Shown: positions 44,349 to 53,322 of the stretch, one piece after another | Numbering within the stretch: the first letter of the stretch is position 1 | Layout of the letters: the number at the start of each line of letters is the position of its first letter | From: Amycolatopsis acidiphila | GTDB lineage: Bacteria > Actinomycetota > Actinomycetes > Mycobacteriales > Pseudonocardiaceae | Assembly (NCBI RefSeq): GCF_021391495.1 | Contig: NZ_CP090063.1 | Span: forward strand, 1,426,001-1,490,000 | Direction of reading: 5' to 3' | Length of the DNA: 64,000 nt | Program-made: the position numbers and the translations under genes | Notes under the pieces: generated by a model | What the model saw: the letters and a program-made list of their open reading frames with translations, nothing else | Told to the model about the DNA's origin: nothing | Database searches by the model: none

Positions 44349-45545
44349 ATGACCTATCTCGACCACGCGGCGACCACTCCCATGTTGCCCGAAGCCGTTG
44401 CGGCGATGACCGAGGCGCTGTCCACCGTGGGCAACGCCTCCTCGCTGCACTCCTCGGGGCGGCGGGCGCGGCGGATGGTCGAGGAGGCGCGCGAGGTGAT
44501 CGCCGAGGCGATGGGCGCCCGGCCGTCCGAGGTGATCTTCACCGCCGGCGGCACGGAAAGCGACAACCTCGCCGTAAAGGGCATCTACTGGGCGCGCCGG
44601 AACGCCGATCCCGCCCGCAAGCGGGTGATCTCCAGCGTCGTCGAGCACCACGCCGTGCTGGACGCGGTGGAGTGGCTCGAGGAGCACGCCGGCGCCGAGG
44701 TCACCTGGCTCGACGTGGACGCCGACGGCCGCGTGCTGCCGGAGACGCTGCGCAAGGCCGTCGAGCAGGACCCGTCCGACGTCGCACTGGTCACCGTCAT
44801 GTGGGCGAACAACGAGGTCGGCGCGATCAACCCGATGGCCGAGCTCGCCCAGATCTGCGCCGAGCACGAGATCCCGCTGCACACCGACGCCGTGCAGGCG
44901 GTCGGCGGCGTGCCGATCGACTTCGCCGCGAGCGGCGCGAGTGCGCTCACGCTCACCGGCCACAAGCTCGGCGGCCCTTACGGCGTCGGTGCGTTGCTGC
45001 TGGCGCGCGACACCGAGTGCGTGCCGCTGCTGCACGGCGGCGGCCAGGAGCGTGACGTCCGCTCCGGCACGCTGGACGTGCCCGCCATCCACGCCTTCGC
45101 CACCGCGGTCCACACCACGGTGGGCGAGCAGCGCGAGCGGTCGGCGGCGACTGCCGCCCTGCGGGACGCGCTGATCGACGCCGTCCGCCGCGAGGTGCCG
45201 GACGCGGTGCTCAACGGGCCGCCGCCGGGCGAGGAACGGCTGCCGGGCAACGCGCACTTCACCTTCTCCGGCTGCGCGGGCGACAGCCTGCTGATGCTGC
45301 TGGACGCCAAGGGCATCGAATGCTCGACCGGTTCGGCCTGCACGGCGGGTGTCGCGCAGCCGAGCCACGTCCTGCTCGCGATGGGCGCGGACCCGACGGA
45401 CGCCCGCTGCTCGCTGCGGTTCTCTCTCGGGCACACCTCGACCCGGGCGGATGTGGACGCCGTGACGCGGGAGATCGGCGCGGTCGTCACGCGGGCCCGG
45501 CAGGCGGGACTGACCGGAATGCGCAAGCACACCCAGGAGGCCTGA
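44349..45545 (+). CDS. iscS: Cysteine desulfurase
   Basis: This 398-residue PLP enzyme ([17 protein letters not shown] start) has the cofactor Lys in [13 protein letters not shown], the His-rich [18 protein letters not shown] and the active-site loop Cys in [10 protein letters not shown]. It takes sulfur from cysteine for thiolation and Fe-S clusters. The gene ends in TGATG shared with mnmA, so sulfur is probably handed directly to the tRNA thiolase. It corresponds to Rv3025c. TACGCT lies 9 nt before the start. Confidence 0.95.
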   Translation: MTYLDHAATTPMLPEAVAAMTEALSTVGNASSLHSSGRRARRMVEEAREVIAEAMGARPSEVIFTAGGTESDNLAVKGIYWARRNADPARKRVISSVVEHHAVLDAVEWLEEHAGAEVTWLDVDADGRVLPETLRKAVEQDPSDVALVTVMWANNEVGAINPMAELAQICAEHEIPLHTDAVQAVGGVPIDFAASGASALTLTGHKLGGPYGVGALLLARDTECVPLLHGGGQERDVRSGTLDVPAIHAFATAVHTTVGEQRERSAATAALRDALIDAVRREVPDAVLNGPPPGEERLPGNAHFTFSGCAGDSLLMLLDAKGIECSTGSACTAGVAQPSHVLLAMGADPTDARCSLRFSLGHTSTRADVDAVTREIGAVVTRARQAGLTGMRKHTQEA

Positions 45546-46636
45546 TGCGGGTACTGGCCGCGATGAGCGGGGGAGTGGACTCGGCGGTCGCCGCCGCCCG
45601 TGCCGTGGACGCCGGGCACGACGTCGTCGGCGTGCACCTGGCCCTGTCCGCGAAACCCGGCACGCTGCGCACCGGGGCGCGTGGCTGCTGCACGATCGAG
45701 GACTCGCACGACGCGCGCCGCGCCGCCGACGTCCTCGGTATCCCGTTCTACGTCTGGGACTTCGCCGAGCGGTTCACCGAAGAGGTCATCGAGAGCTTCG
45801 TCGGCGAGTACGCCGCCGGGCGCACCCCGAACCCCTGCGTGACCTGCAACGAGAAGATCAAGTTCGAGGCGCTGCTGGACAAGGCGATGGCGCTCGGCTT
45901 CGACGCCGTCGCCACCGGCCACTACGCCCGGCTGTCGCATGTGGACGGTGTGCCGCAGCTGCGGCGCAGCGCCGACGACGGCAAGGACCAGTCCTACGTG
46001 CTCGCGTCGCTGACCCCCGAGCAGCTGCGGCACTCGCTGTTCCCGCTGGGCGACTCGCGCAAGAGCGAGGTGCGCGCCGAGGCGGAGCGCCGCGGGCTCG
46101 CCGTCGCGCACAAGCCCGACAGCCACGACATCTGCTTCATCCCGGACGGGGACACGAAGAAGTTCCTCGAGCGCAAGCTCGGCGAGCGCCCGGGGGACCT
46201 GGTCGACGCCGAGACCGGGGCGGTGCTCGGCCGGCACACCGGCGTGCACGGGTTCACCATCGGTCAGCGCAAGGGCCTCGGCCTGGAGCACCCGGCCAGG
46301 GACGGCAAGCCGCGGTACGTGCTCTCGCTCGAACCGGTCTCGGGCAAGGTCGAGGTCGGCCCGGCGGACCGGCTGGCCGTGCGGCGGATCGCCGCCGACC
46401 GGCCCTGCTGGCCGGGTGAGCGCCCGCTCGACGGGCCGACCGAGTGCGTGCTGCAGGTCCGGGCCCACGGCGGCACGGCCGACGCCGTCGCCGAGGTGGT
46501 GGACGGCGAGGTGCGGATCGAGCTGCGTGAGCCGCTGCGCGGGGTCGCGCCGGGACAGGTCGCCGTCCTGTACCGCCCGGACGCCCGGGGTGATCTTGTT
46601 CTCGGCAGCGCGAAGATCTCCCGGACCACGGCATGA
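45545..46636 (+). CDS. mnmA: tRNA-specific 2-thiouridylase
   Basis: This 363-residue enzyme has the PP-loop [15 protein letters not shown], the catalytic cysteine in [12 protein letters not shown] and the second one in HDICFIPDG. It thiolates U34 of tRNAs for Lys, Glu and Gln using sulfur relayed from IscS. The start overlaps the iscS stop by one base. It corresponds to Rv3024c and is the last gene before the synteny break. Confidence 0.96.
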   Translation: MRVLAAMSGGVDSAVAAARAVDAGHDVVGVHLALSAKPGTLRTGARGCCTIEDSHDARRAADVLGIPFYVWDFAERFTEEVIESFVGEYAAGRTPNPCVTCNEKIKFEALLDKAMALGFDAVATGHYARLSHVDGVPQLRRSADDGKDQSYVLASLTPEQLRHSLFPLGDSRKSEVRAEAERRGLAVAHKPDSHDICFIPDGDTKKFLERKLGERPGDLVDAETGAVLGRHTGVHGFTIGQRKGLGLEHPARDGKPRYVLSLEPVSGKVEVGPADRLAVRRIAADRPCWPGERPLDGPTECVLQVRAHGGTADAVAEVVDGEVRIELREPLRGVAPGQVAVLYRPDARGDLVLGSAKISRTTA

Positions 46637-46726
46637 ATTCCGGCCATCGAGGGCAGTACTGACCCCGGCGGCGTAAGGTGGTATGTCTACTGTGAGGGAC
46701 GACACACTGCGGCGGGGGCGGGACAG

Positions 46727-47101
46727 ATGACCGAAGACCAGTGGCTCCCGCTCAGCGGCTCGGTCGTCGAGACGATCATCCAGTTGCACGTCCGGAAGGA
46801 ACCGGGTGCGACCGTGGTGTCGGTCGAGGGTGAGGTCGATCTGCTCACGGCGCCGCGGCTGGCCGCCGTCCTGACCGAACAGGCCGACGGGCCCGCCGGG
46901 CTTCTCGTCGCCGACCTGTCCACAGTGGACTTCTTCGGCGCGGCGGGGCTGGAGGCGCTCGCGCAGGCCCAGCGCCGCGCCGTGCGCGCCGGGGTCTCGT
47001 TCCGGCTGGTCGCCGGGCCGCAGGTACGCCGTCTGCTGTCCCTGCTCCAGTCGGAGCAGCCGCTGCATGTTTACGAAAGCCTGGCCGAGGCAATCGGTTG
47101 A
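46727..47101 (+). CDS. STAS-domain protein lacking the phospho-acceptor Ser
   Basis: This 124-residue protein is a SpoIIAA-like STAS domain (VVSVEGEVDLLTAPRLAAVL, then LLVADLSTVDFFGAAGLEALAQAQ). In anti-sigma antagonists the motif is D-S-S-G, with a Ser phosphorylated by an RsbW-type kinase; here it reads GAAG. It may therefore be a constitutively active antagonist or a structural partner of the CheB/CheR and STAS-HATPase proteins encoded next to it. Confidence 0.82.
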   Translation: MTEDQWLPLSGSVVETIIQLHVRKEPGATVVSVEGEVDLLTAPRLAAVLTEQADGPAGLLVADLSTVDFFGAAGLEALAQAQRRAVRAGVSFRLVAGPQVRRLLSLLQSEQPLHVYESLAEAIG

Positions 47102-47140
47102 CGTTGTGCCGGATGGCATGCGACACGGGAAGGCACGGGC

Positions 47141-48181
47141 GTGAGCGACATTCCGCGGGACCTGGTGGTAGCGGGTGCGTCGGCCGGGGGTGTCGAAGCG
47201 CTGCGCGAGTTCGTGGCCGGCCTTCCCGCGGACTTCCCGGCCGCGGTGCTCGTCGTGCTGCACCTGCCGGCGGGTGGCGTGAGCTCCCTGCCGGCGATCC
47301 TCGGCCGGTCGGGGGCACTGCCCGCGACCAGCGCCCGCCACGGCGAGGCGCTGCAGCGCGGGCACATCTACGCCGCCCCGCCGGACCACCACCTCCTCGT
47401 CGAGGACGGCCGGATCCGGCTGTCGCGCGGCCCGACGGAGAACGGGCACCGGCCGGCGATCGACGCGACGTTCCGCTCGGCCGCGCAGGCGCGTGGTCCG
47501 GGAGTCATCGGGGTGATCCTGTCGGGGGCGCTGGACGACGGCGCCGGCGGGCTGTCGGTGATCAAGCACCGGGGCGGGCTGGTGATGGTGCAGGACCCGA
47601 CGGAGGCGCTGTACTCCGGCATGCCCGAGAGCGCGCTGGCCCGGGTCGAGGTCGACTGCGTCCTGCCCTGCGTGCGGATGGGAGCCGAGCTCGCCCGCCG
47701 CGTGCGCGAGGTGGTCGACGGCGACGGCGATGACGTGCCGTCGCTCTCGCTGCTCGACCAGGTGGAGGCTCAGGCGGCGAGCGCGAGCGAATACGAGGCC
47801 ATGAGTCTGCCGGAGGTGGTTGACGTCATGGGGCCATCGGGATTCTCCTGCCCGGACTGTCAGGGCGTGCTCTTCGAGTTCGACGGCCGGGGGACGCGGT
47901 ACCGCTGCCGCGTCGGCCACGCGTGGACTGCGCAGGCTCTGTTCGAGCAGCAGTCGCAGGACATCGAACACGCCCTGTGGGCGGCCTTGCGCGCTCTCGA
48001 GGAGAAGCGCGACCTGGCCGTGAGGATGACCAAGGACGCCGAGGAGCACGGGTTCACGTTGGTGGCCAACCGGTACCGCTGGCACCAGGACGAGAGCTCA
48101 CGGGCGGTCGAGGTGCTGCGTCAGTTCCTGCTGGACGGACCGGCCCCGCAGGACCAGGAGCCACCGGGCCGGTCGGCGTGA
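47141..48181 (+). CDS. Stand-alone CheB-type methylesterase with C-terminal zinc-ribbon-like domain
   Basis: Residues 1-190 form the CheB catalytic domain: Ser in VVAGASAGGVEALREFV, His in YAAPPDHHLL and Asp in GVILSGALDDGAGGL. There is no receiver domain in front, so it is not a classical phospho-activated CheB. The C-terminal part holds CPDCQGVLFEF and YRCRVGHAWTAQALFEQQSQDIE, probably a metal site. It should remove methyl groups or deamidate glutamyl residues of a receptor-like partner, yet no MCP is nearby. It starts with GTG at 47141. Confidence 0.88.
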   Translation: MSDIPRDLVVAGASAGGVEALREFVAGLPADFPAAVLVVLHLPAGGVSSLPAILGRSGALPATSARHGEALQRGHIYAAPPDHHLLVEDGRIRLSRGPTENGHRPAIDATFRSAAQARGPGVIGVILSGALDDGAGGLSVIKHRGGLVMVQDPTEALYSGMPESALARVEVDCVLPCVRMGAELARRVREVVDGDGDDVPSLSLLDQVEAQAASASEYEAMSLPEVVDVMGPSGFSCPDCQGVLFEFDGRGTRYRCRVGHAWTAQALFEQQSQDIEHALWAALRALEEKRDLAVRMTKDAEEHGFTLVANRYRWHQDESSRAVEVLRQFLLDGPAPQDQEPPGRSA

Positions 48182-48225
48182 GGTGAGATCGTGCGTAGGA
48201 GTGCGCCGCGGGTAGGGTCCGCGAT

Positions 48226-50130
48226 GTGAGCGAGCAGATCGGGTCCGAGTACGACCCGGGGTTCGAGGCGATCCTCGAACACCTCAAGGAAACTCGTGGT
48301 TTCGACTTCACCGGCTACAAGCGCAGCGGACTCGTGCGGCGGGTGTCCCGGCGGATGGCGCAAGTCGGCATTGGGGACTATCCGGGATATCTCGATCACC
48401 TGCAGGTCGACGCGGACGAGTTCGCCGCGCTGTTCAACACGATCCTGATCAACGTCACCGGGTTCTTCCGGGACCCCGACGCGTGGGACTACCTGCAGTC
48501 CGAGATGGTGCCCATGCTGCTGGCCGAGCGGGGCCCCGGTGACCAGGTGCGGATCTGGAGCGCGGGCTGCTCCTCCGGCGAGGAGGCCTACAGCCTGGCC
48601 ATCGTGCTGGCGGAAGCGCTGGGTGTCGAGCAGTTCCGCCAGCGGGTGAAGATCTACGCGACCGACGTCGACGAGGAAGCGCTCGCGCAGGCCCGCCAGG
48701 CCACCTACGGCCAGCGCGAGCTCGAGGCGCTGCCCGAGGCGTATGCCCAGAAGTACTTCGAGCGCCAGGGCGGCCGCTACGTTTTCCACAAGGAGCTGCG
48801 CCGGTCGGTCATCTTCGGCCGGAACGACCTCGTGCAGGACGCGCCGATCTCCCGGATCGACCTGCTCCTGTGCCGCAACACGCTGATGTACTTCAACGCC
48901 GAGACCCAGTCGGGCATCCTGCGGAAGCTGCATTTCGCGTTGCTGCCGCGCGGTGTGCTGTTCGTGGGCAAGGCGGAGATGCTGCTTTCGCACACCCGCC
49001 TGTTCGATCCCATCGACCCCAAGCACCGCCTGTTCCGCAAGATCGCGACCGCCCCGGTCGGCGGCTCGATGTTCGGGGCGCCGTACGTGCACGAGCAGCG
49101 CGCCACCCTCGACGCGCGCGACGAACTACGGGCGCTTGCGTTCTCCGGCAGCCCAGTCGCGCAGATCGTCGTGAACTCCGACGATTTGGTGGCGCTGTCG
49201 AACCAGCAGGCGCAACAGCTGTTCGGCGTGTCCGACCTTGACGTCGGCCGCCCCCTGCGTGACCTGGAGATCTCCTACCGCCCGGTGGAGCTGCGCGGCT
49301 ATGTCGAGCAGGTGCGTACCGAGCGGCGGGCGCTCCGGGTGAAGGACGTGGAATGGCAGCGCGGGCCCGGCGAGGTCATCGCACTGGAGCTGCACGTCAG
49401 TCCCCTGGTCTCGTTGGGCGACGACGTCATCGGGGTCTCCGTGGTGTTTCACGACGTCACCGCCAGCCACCGGTTGTTCGCCGAGCTGGCCGGTGCGAAC
49501 CGGCAGCGGGAAAACGCCTACGAGGAGCTGCAGTCCGCGACCGAGGAGCTGGAGACGACCAACGAGGAGCTGCAGTCCACGGTCGAGGAGCTGGAGACGA
49601 CCAACGAGGAGCTGCAGTCCACGAACGAGGAGCTGGAGACGACGAACGAAGAGCTCAAGTCCACCAACGACGAGCTGCAGACGATCAACAACGCGCTGCG
49701 GGACCGGACCAGCGAGCTCGACGACCTCAACGAGTTCCTCGAGTCCGTCCTGACCTCGCTGCGCGCCGGCGTCGTCGTGGTGGACCACCAGATGCGGGTC
49801 GTGGCCTGGAACGCGGGCGCGGAGGAGCTGTGGGGTCTGCGGCACGAAGAGGTTGAGGGCGAGCACCTGCTGAACCTCGACATCGGGCTGCCCGTCGCGG
49901 AGTTGGGTCCGGTGGTGCGCCCCGCGCTGGCCGACCCGGCCTACACCGAGGAGGTCGTGCTGGCGGCGGTGAACCGGCGCGGCCGCCATGTCACGGTGCG
50001 AATCGCGTGTGGTGCGCTGCGGAGACGGGGCGGGGAGTCGACAGGGGCCATCCTCGTCATGGAGACCACGGACGGAGTGCTGGAGCCGTCCACTCCGGAT
50101 GCCGCTCGAACCAGCGGGGACCGGTCGTGA
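48226..50130 (+). CDS. CheR-type methyltransferase with PAS and coiled-coil domains
   Basis: Residues about 5-265 are a CheR domain (FKR-type start HLKETRGFDFTGYKRSGLVRR; SAM site IWSAGCSSGEEAYSLA; LLLCRNTLMYFNAE). A PAS-like domain follows (about 300-390), then a coiled coil of repeated 14-residue units (433-488) and a second PAS domain (about 515-620). The order CheR-PAS-coil-PAS is found in bacterial signalling proteins outside chemotaxis. The GTG start has TAGGGT 7 nt upstream, so it may have its own leaderless promoter despite following CheB by 44 nt. The 3' end overlaps the STAS-HATPase gene by 74 nt. Confidence 0.88.
   Translation: MSEQIGSEYDPGFEAILEHLKETRGFDFTGYKRSGLVRRVSRRMAQVGIGDYPGYLDHLQVDADEFAALFNTILINVTGFFRDPDAWDYLQSEMVPMLLAERGPGDQVRIWSAGCSSGEEAYSLAIVLAEALGVEQFRQRVKIYATDVDEEALAQARQATYGQRELEALPEAYAQKYFERQGGRYVFHKELRRSVIFGRNDLVQDAPISRIDLLLCRNTLMYFNAETQSGILRKLHFALLPRGVLFVGKAEMLLSHTRLFDPIDPKHRLFRKIATAPVGGSMFGAPYVHEQRATLDARDELRALAFSGSPVAQIVVNSDDLVALSNQQAQQLFGVSDLDVGRPLRDLEISYRPVELRGYVEQVRTERRALRVKDVEWQRGPGEVIALELHVSPLVSLGDDVIGVSVVFHDVTASHRLFAELAGANRQRENAYEELQSATEELETTNEELQSTVEELETTNEELQSTNEELETTNEELKSTNDELQTINNALRDRTSELDDLNEFLESVLTSLRAGVVVVDHQMRVVAWNAGAEELWGLRHEEVEGEHLLNLDIGLPVAELGPVVRPALADPAYTEEVVLAAVNRRGRHVTVRIACGALRRRGGESTGAILVMETTDGVLEPSTPDAARTSGDRS
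49522..49689 (+). repeat. Four 42-bp tandem repeats coding a coiled coil
   Basis: Units begin at 49522, 49564, 49606 and 49648. Each codes for EELQS(T/A)x-EELETTN, two 7-residue half-units, so eight heptads in total. The first three are nearly identical at DNA level. The heptad spacing supports a parallel coiled coil. DNA of this kind can gain or lose units by slippage. Confidence 0.9.
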
Positions 50131-50866
50131 GCACCGCCCAGGTGACCTTGCCTCCGTGCAGGTCCGGTGCGCACCCCCACGTCGTCGCCAGGTCGGCGAC
50201 GATCTGCAGGCCGTAGCCCAGTGGCTGCCCCTGCCTGCCCTGGCGAAGTACGGCGTGCGCCGGGCTGCCGTCTCGGACGGCCACGGTGAGCATGCCACGC
50301 CGCAGCTCCAGCCTGAGCTCGAGCTCCGTGCGCGCGTGTTCGATCGCGTTCTCGACGAGCTCGGAGGCCAGGCAGACCGCGTCCGACGTCAGGGCCTCGA
50401 TCTGCCAGTCCTTGCAGGCCTCGCGGACGAAGTCGCGCGCGGCGGCCGACACCATCCGCACGGGCGGGTACACCGCGCGGCGCCGTCGCCGCGGCGCGCC
50501 TGCCTCGACGGATGCGATCGCTTCGCCCACCGTGGCGAAAACCGGGACGAACCGGTTGATGGCGCTGAGGGCGATCGCGCTCCGCCGGGCCTGGTCCCCG
50601 GCGACCAGGAAGAGCGGCACCTGCGGCCAGTCGTTGACCCGCATCCACGCCGAGGAGAACACGCTCAGCAGCGCTTCGTTACCGACCGACAGATTGTCCA
50701 GCTCCGCCACCACAGCCCGGGGCTGTTCCAGCGCGAGCTTCACCAGGGCGTCACGGATGTATCCGTAGGTCAGCGAGTCGAGCACCCCGTCGAGGGTCGC
50801 GACCAGACATCCGTCCAGTTCCTCGTGTGCGACCTCGACCCGGTCGGCTTCATTCATTGGAGACAT
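50057..50866 (-). CDS. STAS-HATPase fusion (RsbW-like serine kinase / anti-sigma)
   Basis: The N-terminal half (about 10-110) is a STAS/SpoIIAA-like domain. The C-terminal half (about 140-260) is an RsbW-type HATPase with N-box LASELVENAIEHA, G1 VRDGSP and the late GYGLQIVADLATTWGC. Such fusions can sequester a sigma factor or phosphorylate STAS partners. ATGs at 50857 and 50866 (and 50917) are possible; 50866 is used. It runs antisense into the CheR gene end (74-nt overlap). Together with the STAS-CheB-CheR set it suggests a partner-switch module. Confidence 0.75.
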   Translation of the reverse strand: MSPMNEADRVEVAHEELDGCLVATLDGVLDSLTYGYIRDALVKLALEQPRAVVAELDNLSVGNEALLSVFSSAWMRVNDWPQVPLFLVAGDQARRSAIALSAINRFVPVFATVGEAIASVEAGAPRRRRRAVYPPVRMVSAAARDFVREACKDWQIEALTSDAVCLASELVENAIEHARTELELRLELRRGMLTVAVRDGSPAHAVLRQGRQGQPLGYGLQIVADLATTWGCAPDLHGGKVTWAVLTTGPRWFERHPEWTAPALRPWSP

Positions 50867-50950
50867 CACTCCCGCCGAATCACACGGATGGTAGTACCCG
50901 CACCGTGGGGTATCCATGCATGTGGGGAGTGGTCTTTCCGCCGTTTTCCG

Positions 50951-51403
50951 TCAGAGCGTGAGCTTGAAGCCGAAATGGCTCTGTTCGAAGCCCAGTCGCA
51001 GGTAGAACCGGTGCGCACCGGTCCGCGAGGCGTCGGACGTGAGCTGCACGAGCGCGCATCCGCGACGCCGGGCCTCCTCGACAGCCCACTTCATCAGCAC
51101 GGCGCCCAGCCCGTCACCCCGTCGGTCGGACCGGACGCGGACCGCTTCCACAAGCGCCCGCGTGGCGCCCTTGCGGGACAGCCCGGGGATGAACGTCAAT
51201 TGCAGCGTGCCGATGACCTCGCCCGCGTCCTCGGCCACGGCCAGGAACTGGTTCGGGTCCCCGTCGATCGCCTCGAAGGCCCGCCGGTACGGGGCCGGGT
51301 CGGCGGCGGACTCGCGCTGCCTGCCGAGTTGGTCGTCGGCCAGCATCGCGACGATCGGCTCGACATCGGCGCCGGTGGCTCGTCTAATGTGGATCTCGCT
51401 CAC
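50951..51403 (-). CDS. GNAT-family N-acetyltransferase
   Basis: This 150-residue acetyltransferase has the acetyl-CoA loop VRVRSDRRGDGLGAVLMKWAVEEARRRG and the end RFYLRLGFEQSHFGFKL. The GTG at 51403 begins the conserved IHIRRATGAD. The substrate is unknown. It diverges from the acyl-CoA synthetase gene with 44 nt between the starts. Confidence 0.82.
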   Translation of the reverse strand: MSEIHIRRATGADVEPIVAMLADDQLGRQRESAADPAPYRRAFEAIDGDPNQFLAVAEDAGEVIGTLQLTFIPGLSRKGATRALVEAVRVRSDRRGDGLGAVLMKWAVEEARRRGCALVQLTSDASRTGAHRFYLRLGFEQSHFGFKLTL

Positions 51404-51447
51404 GCACCCGAGTATGGCACCGGCGCCAGGAGGGGTTGGCAATTCTC

Positions 51448-52920
51448 ATGATCACGCTGCGTTCCAGTACCGTCGCGGACATCCTCCGGCGAAGCGCGTC
51501 GAAGACGCCCGAACGCGTCGCGCTGCGCTTCGCGGACCGGCAGTGGACCTATGCGGAACTGGACGATGCGGTGAGCAGGGCGTCGGCCCATCTCCTCGGC
51601 CTCGGGCTCACCAAGGGTGACCGAGTCGCCGCGTACGGCAAGAACTCGGACGCTTATCTGATCGGGTTCCTCGCCTGTGCGCGTGCCGGTCTGGTGCACG
51701 TGCCGGTCAACTACAACCTCACCGGTGGCGAGCTGAGGTACCTGCTGGAACAGTCGGGGAGCTCGGTGGTGCTGGCCGATCCGGCGCTCGCGGGGAACGT
51801 CACCGGCACCGTACTTTTGTTGCGGGACTCGGAAGACTCGCTGCTGGCGCACGCGATGTCCGGCGAGGTACCGGAAATCGACGTCGAAGTCGCGGACACG
51901 GACCTGGTCCAGCTGCTGTACACCTCGGGCACGACGTCCCGGCCGAAGGGCGCGATGATGACCCACCGCGCGCTCGTGCACGAGTACCTCTCGTGCATCG
52001 CCGGGCTCGACCTGACCGAGCACGACGTGCCCTTGCACGTGATGCCGCTCTACCACAGTGCGCAGCTGCACGTGTTCCTGTTGCCGTGGCTGGCTGTCGG
52101 GGCGGAGAACACGTTGCTGGAGGTGCCCGAGCCCGGCGAGGTGCTGCGGCGCCTGTCGCAGGACGGGCACGGTGCGTTCTTCGCCGCGCCGACGCTGTGG
52201 GTGGCGCTGGCGAACCACCCGGATTTCGCGCCGCTTCCCGCGTTGCGCAAGGCATACTACGGTGCGTCGATCATGCCGGGCCCGGTGCTGCAACGGCTGC
52301 GCGAGGCGATGCCGGAGCTGGGCTTCTACAACTGCTTCGGGCAGTCCGAGATCGCCCCGCTCGCAACGATCCTCGGCCCGGCGGACCACGAGGACCGGCC
52401 GGACTCCGCCGGGCGCCCGGCGTTGTTCGTGGAGCTGCGGGTGGTCGACAGCGACGGGAACGACGTGCCGCCGGGAGAGCTGGGCGAGGTGGTGTACCGG
52501 TCGCCGCAGCTGTGCCTCGGTTACTGGGACAAGCCGGAGGAGACGGTGGAAGCCTTCCGCGGTGGCTGGTTCCACTCCGGTGACCTGGTGCGCCAGGATG
52601 AGCAGGGGTACATCTACGTGGTCGACCGGATCAAGGACGTGATCAACACCGGTGGTGTGCTGGTCGCTTCGCGTGAGGTCGAGGACGCGCTGTACACCCA
52701 CCCCGCGGTGGGCGAGGTGGCGGTGATCGGCGTCCCGGACGAGAAGTGGATCGAGGCGATCACCGCGGTGGTGGTGTCCAAAGGGGACGTCACGGAGGAG
52801 GAGTTGCTCACCCACGCGCGGGGCAGGCTGTCGGCTTTCAAGGTCCCCAAAGCGATCCGGTTCGTCGAGGAGCTGCCGCGGAACGCCTCGGGCAAGATCC
52901 TCAAGCGGGAGTTGCGTTAG
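51448..52920 (+). CDS. Acyl-CoA synthetase (FadD-type AMP-binding enzyme)
   Basis: This 490-residue ANL-superfamily enzyme has the P-loop LLYTSGTTSRPKGAMMTH, YNCFGQSEIAP, the hinge VDRIKDVINTGGVLVASREVED and the late catalytic Lys in NASGKILKREL. It activates a fatty or aromatic acid to its CoA ester via the acyl-AMP. AGGAGG lies 14 nt before the ATG at 51448 and 2 nt before a TTG at 51436, so the start is uncertain. It is followed by the repeat-filled gap. Confidence 0.88.
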   Translation: MITLRSSTVADILRRSASKTPERVALRFADRQWTYAELDDAVSRASAHLLGLGLTKGDRVAAYGKNSDAYLIGFLACARAGLVHVPVNYNLTGGELRYLLEQSGSSVVLADPALAGNVTGTVLLLRDSEDSLLAHAMSGEVPEIDVEVADTDLVQLLYTSGTTSRPKGAMMTHRALVHEYLSCIAGLDLTEHDVPLHVMPLYHSAQLHVFLLPWLAVGAENTLLEVPEPGEVLRRLSQDGHGAFFAAPTLWVALANHPDFAPLPALRKAYYGASIMPGPVLQRLREAMPELGFYNCFGQSEIAPLATILGPADHEDRPDSAGRPALFVELRVVDSDGNDVPPGELGEVVYRSPQLCLGYWDKPEETVEAFRGGWFHSGDLVRQDEQGYIYVVDRIKDVINTGGVLVASREVEDALYTHPAVGEVAVIGVPDEKWIEAITAVVVSKGDVTEEELLTHARGRLSAFKVPKAIRFVEELPRNASGKILKRELR

Positions 52921-52932
52921 GGACCTTCGGTC

Positions 52933-53026
52933 CAGCCCGACCACCCACCACGGCGACCCGGCAACGGCAGCCACCCCGCGAAGGCGAACCCGGCAACGGC
53001 AGCCAAGAATGCCCGCGCCCAGCCAC
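52933..53026 (-). repeat. Dispersed intergenic repeat 'gcgcgggcattcggctgcc', copy C (opposite strand, partly duplicated)
   Basis: Read on the minus strand this gives ctgggcgcgggcattc, two extra T bases, then ggctgccgttgccgggttcgcc. A second partial unit (52933-52970) ends ttgccgggtcgccgtggtgg. The gap 52921-53322 (402 bases) holds this, the 154-bp palindrome and no gene. Confidence 0.78.
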
Positions 53027-53082
53027 CCGCGCGCAGCGCGACCCCCGCGCTTCGCGCAGGGGAAAAGATCAAGAGAGTCCTC

Positions 53083-53300
53083 GCCGGACGGGCAGGCTCA
53101 AAGATGAGCCAGGAAAAGCCCCTCACCTCACCTCATGCAGGTGGTCGAGTTGTGTGGCCATCCCGTCGCCTGCGGTTTGTGCATATCACTTTCCCTCAGG
53201 GCCGCAAGCATTGTGTTCTCGGCTGCCGGTACCAGCGCAGGTTGCGGCCCTGAGGGAAAGTGATCGTCCCGTGTCAGGCGACGGGATGACCACCCAACTC
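53083..53300 (-). repeat. Nested-palindrome intergenic repeat, copy 2
   Basis: The inverted copy of 115-330. Outer arms 53147-53172 and 53275-53300 match with 2 mismatches. The inner arms 53185-53207 and 53232-53254 are a perfect 23-bp pair (atcactttccctcagggccg...). The element is again 154 bp, with the same flanking small hairpins (53083-53146). Between copies the inner stem changed from ttga/tcaa to ttcc/ggaa while staying paired. It lies in a convergent gap. Confidence 0.9.
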
Positions 53301-53322
53301 TCTGGGGTTTGGGCCCCCTGCC

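Noticed and set aside
44978..48085. A 1035-codon minus-strand frame across iscS, mnmA, STAS and CheB
   Set aside because: It runs through four well-identified plus-strand genes and shows no domain of its own.
49522..49689. Regular repeats that could suggest a CRISPR array
   Set aside because: The units are contiguous without spacers, stay in frame and code for heptads in CheR; no cas genes are nearby.
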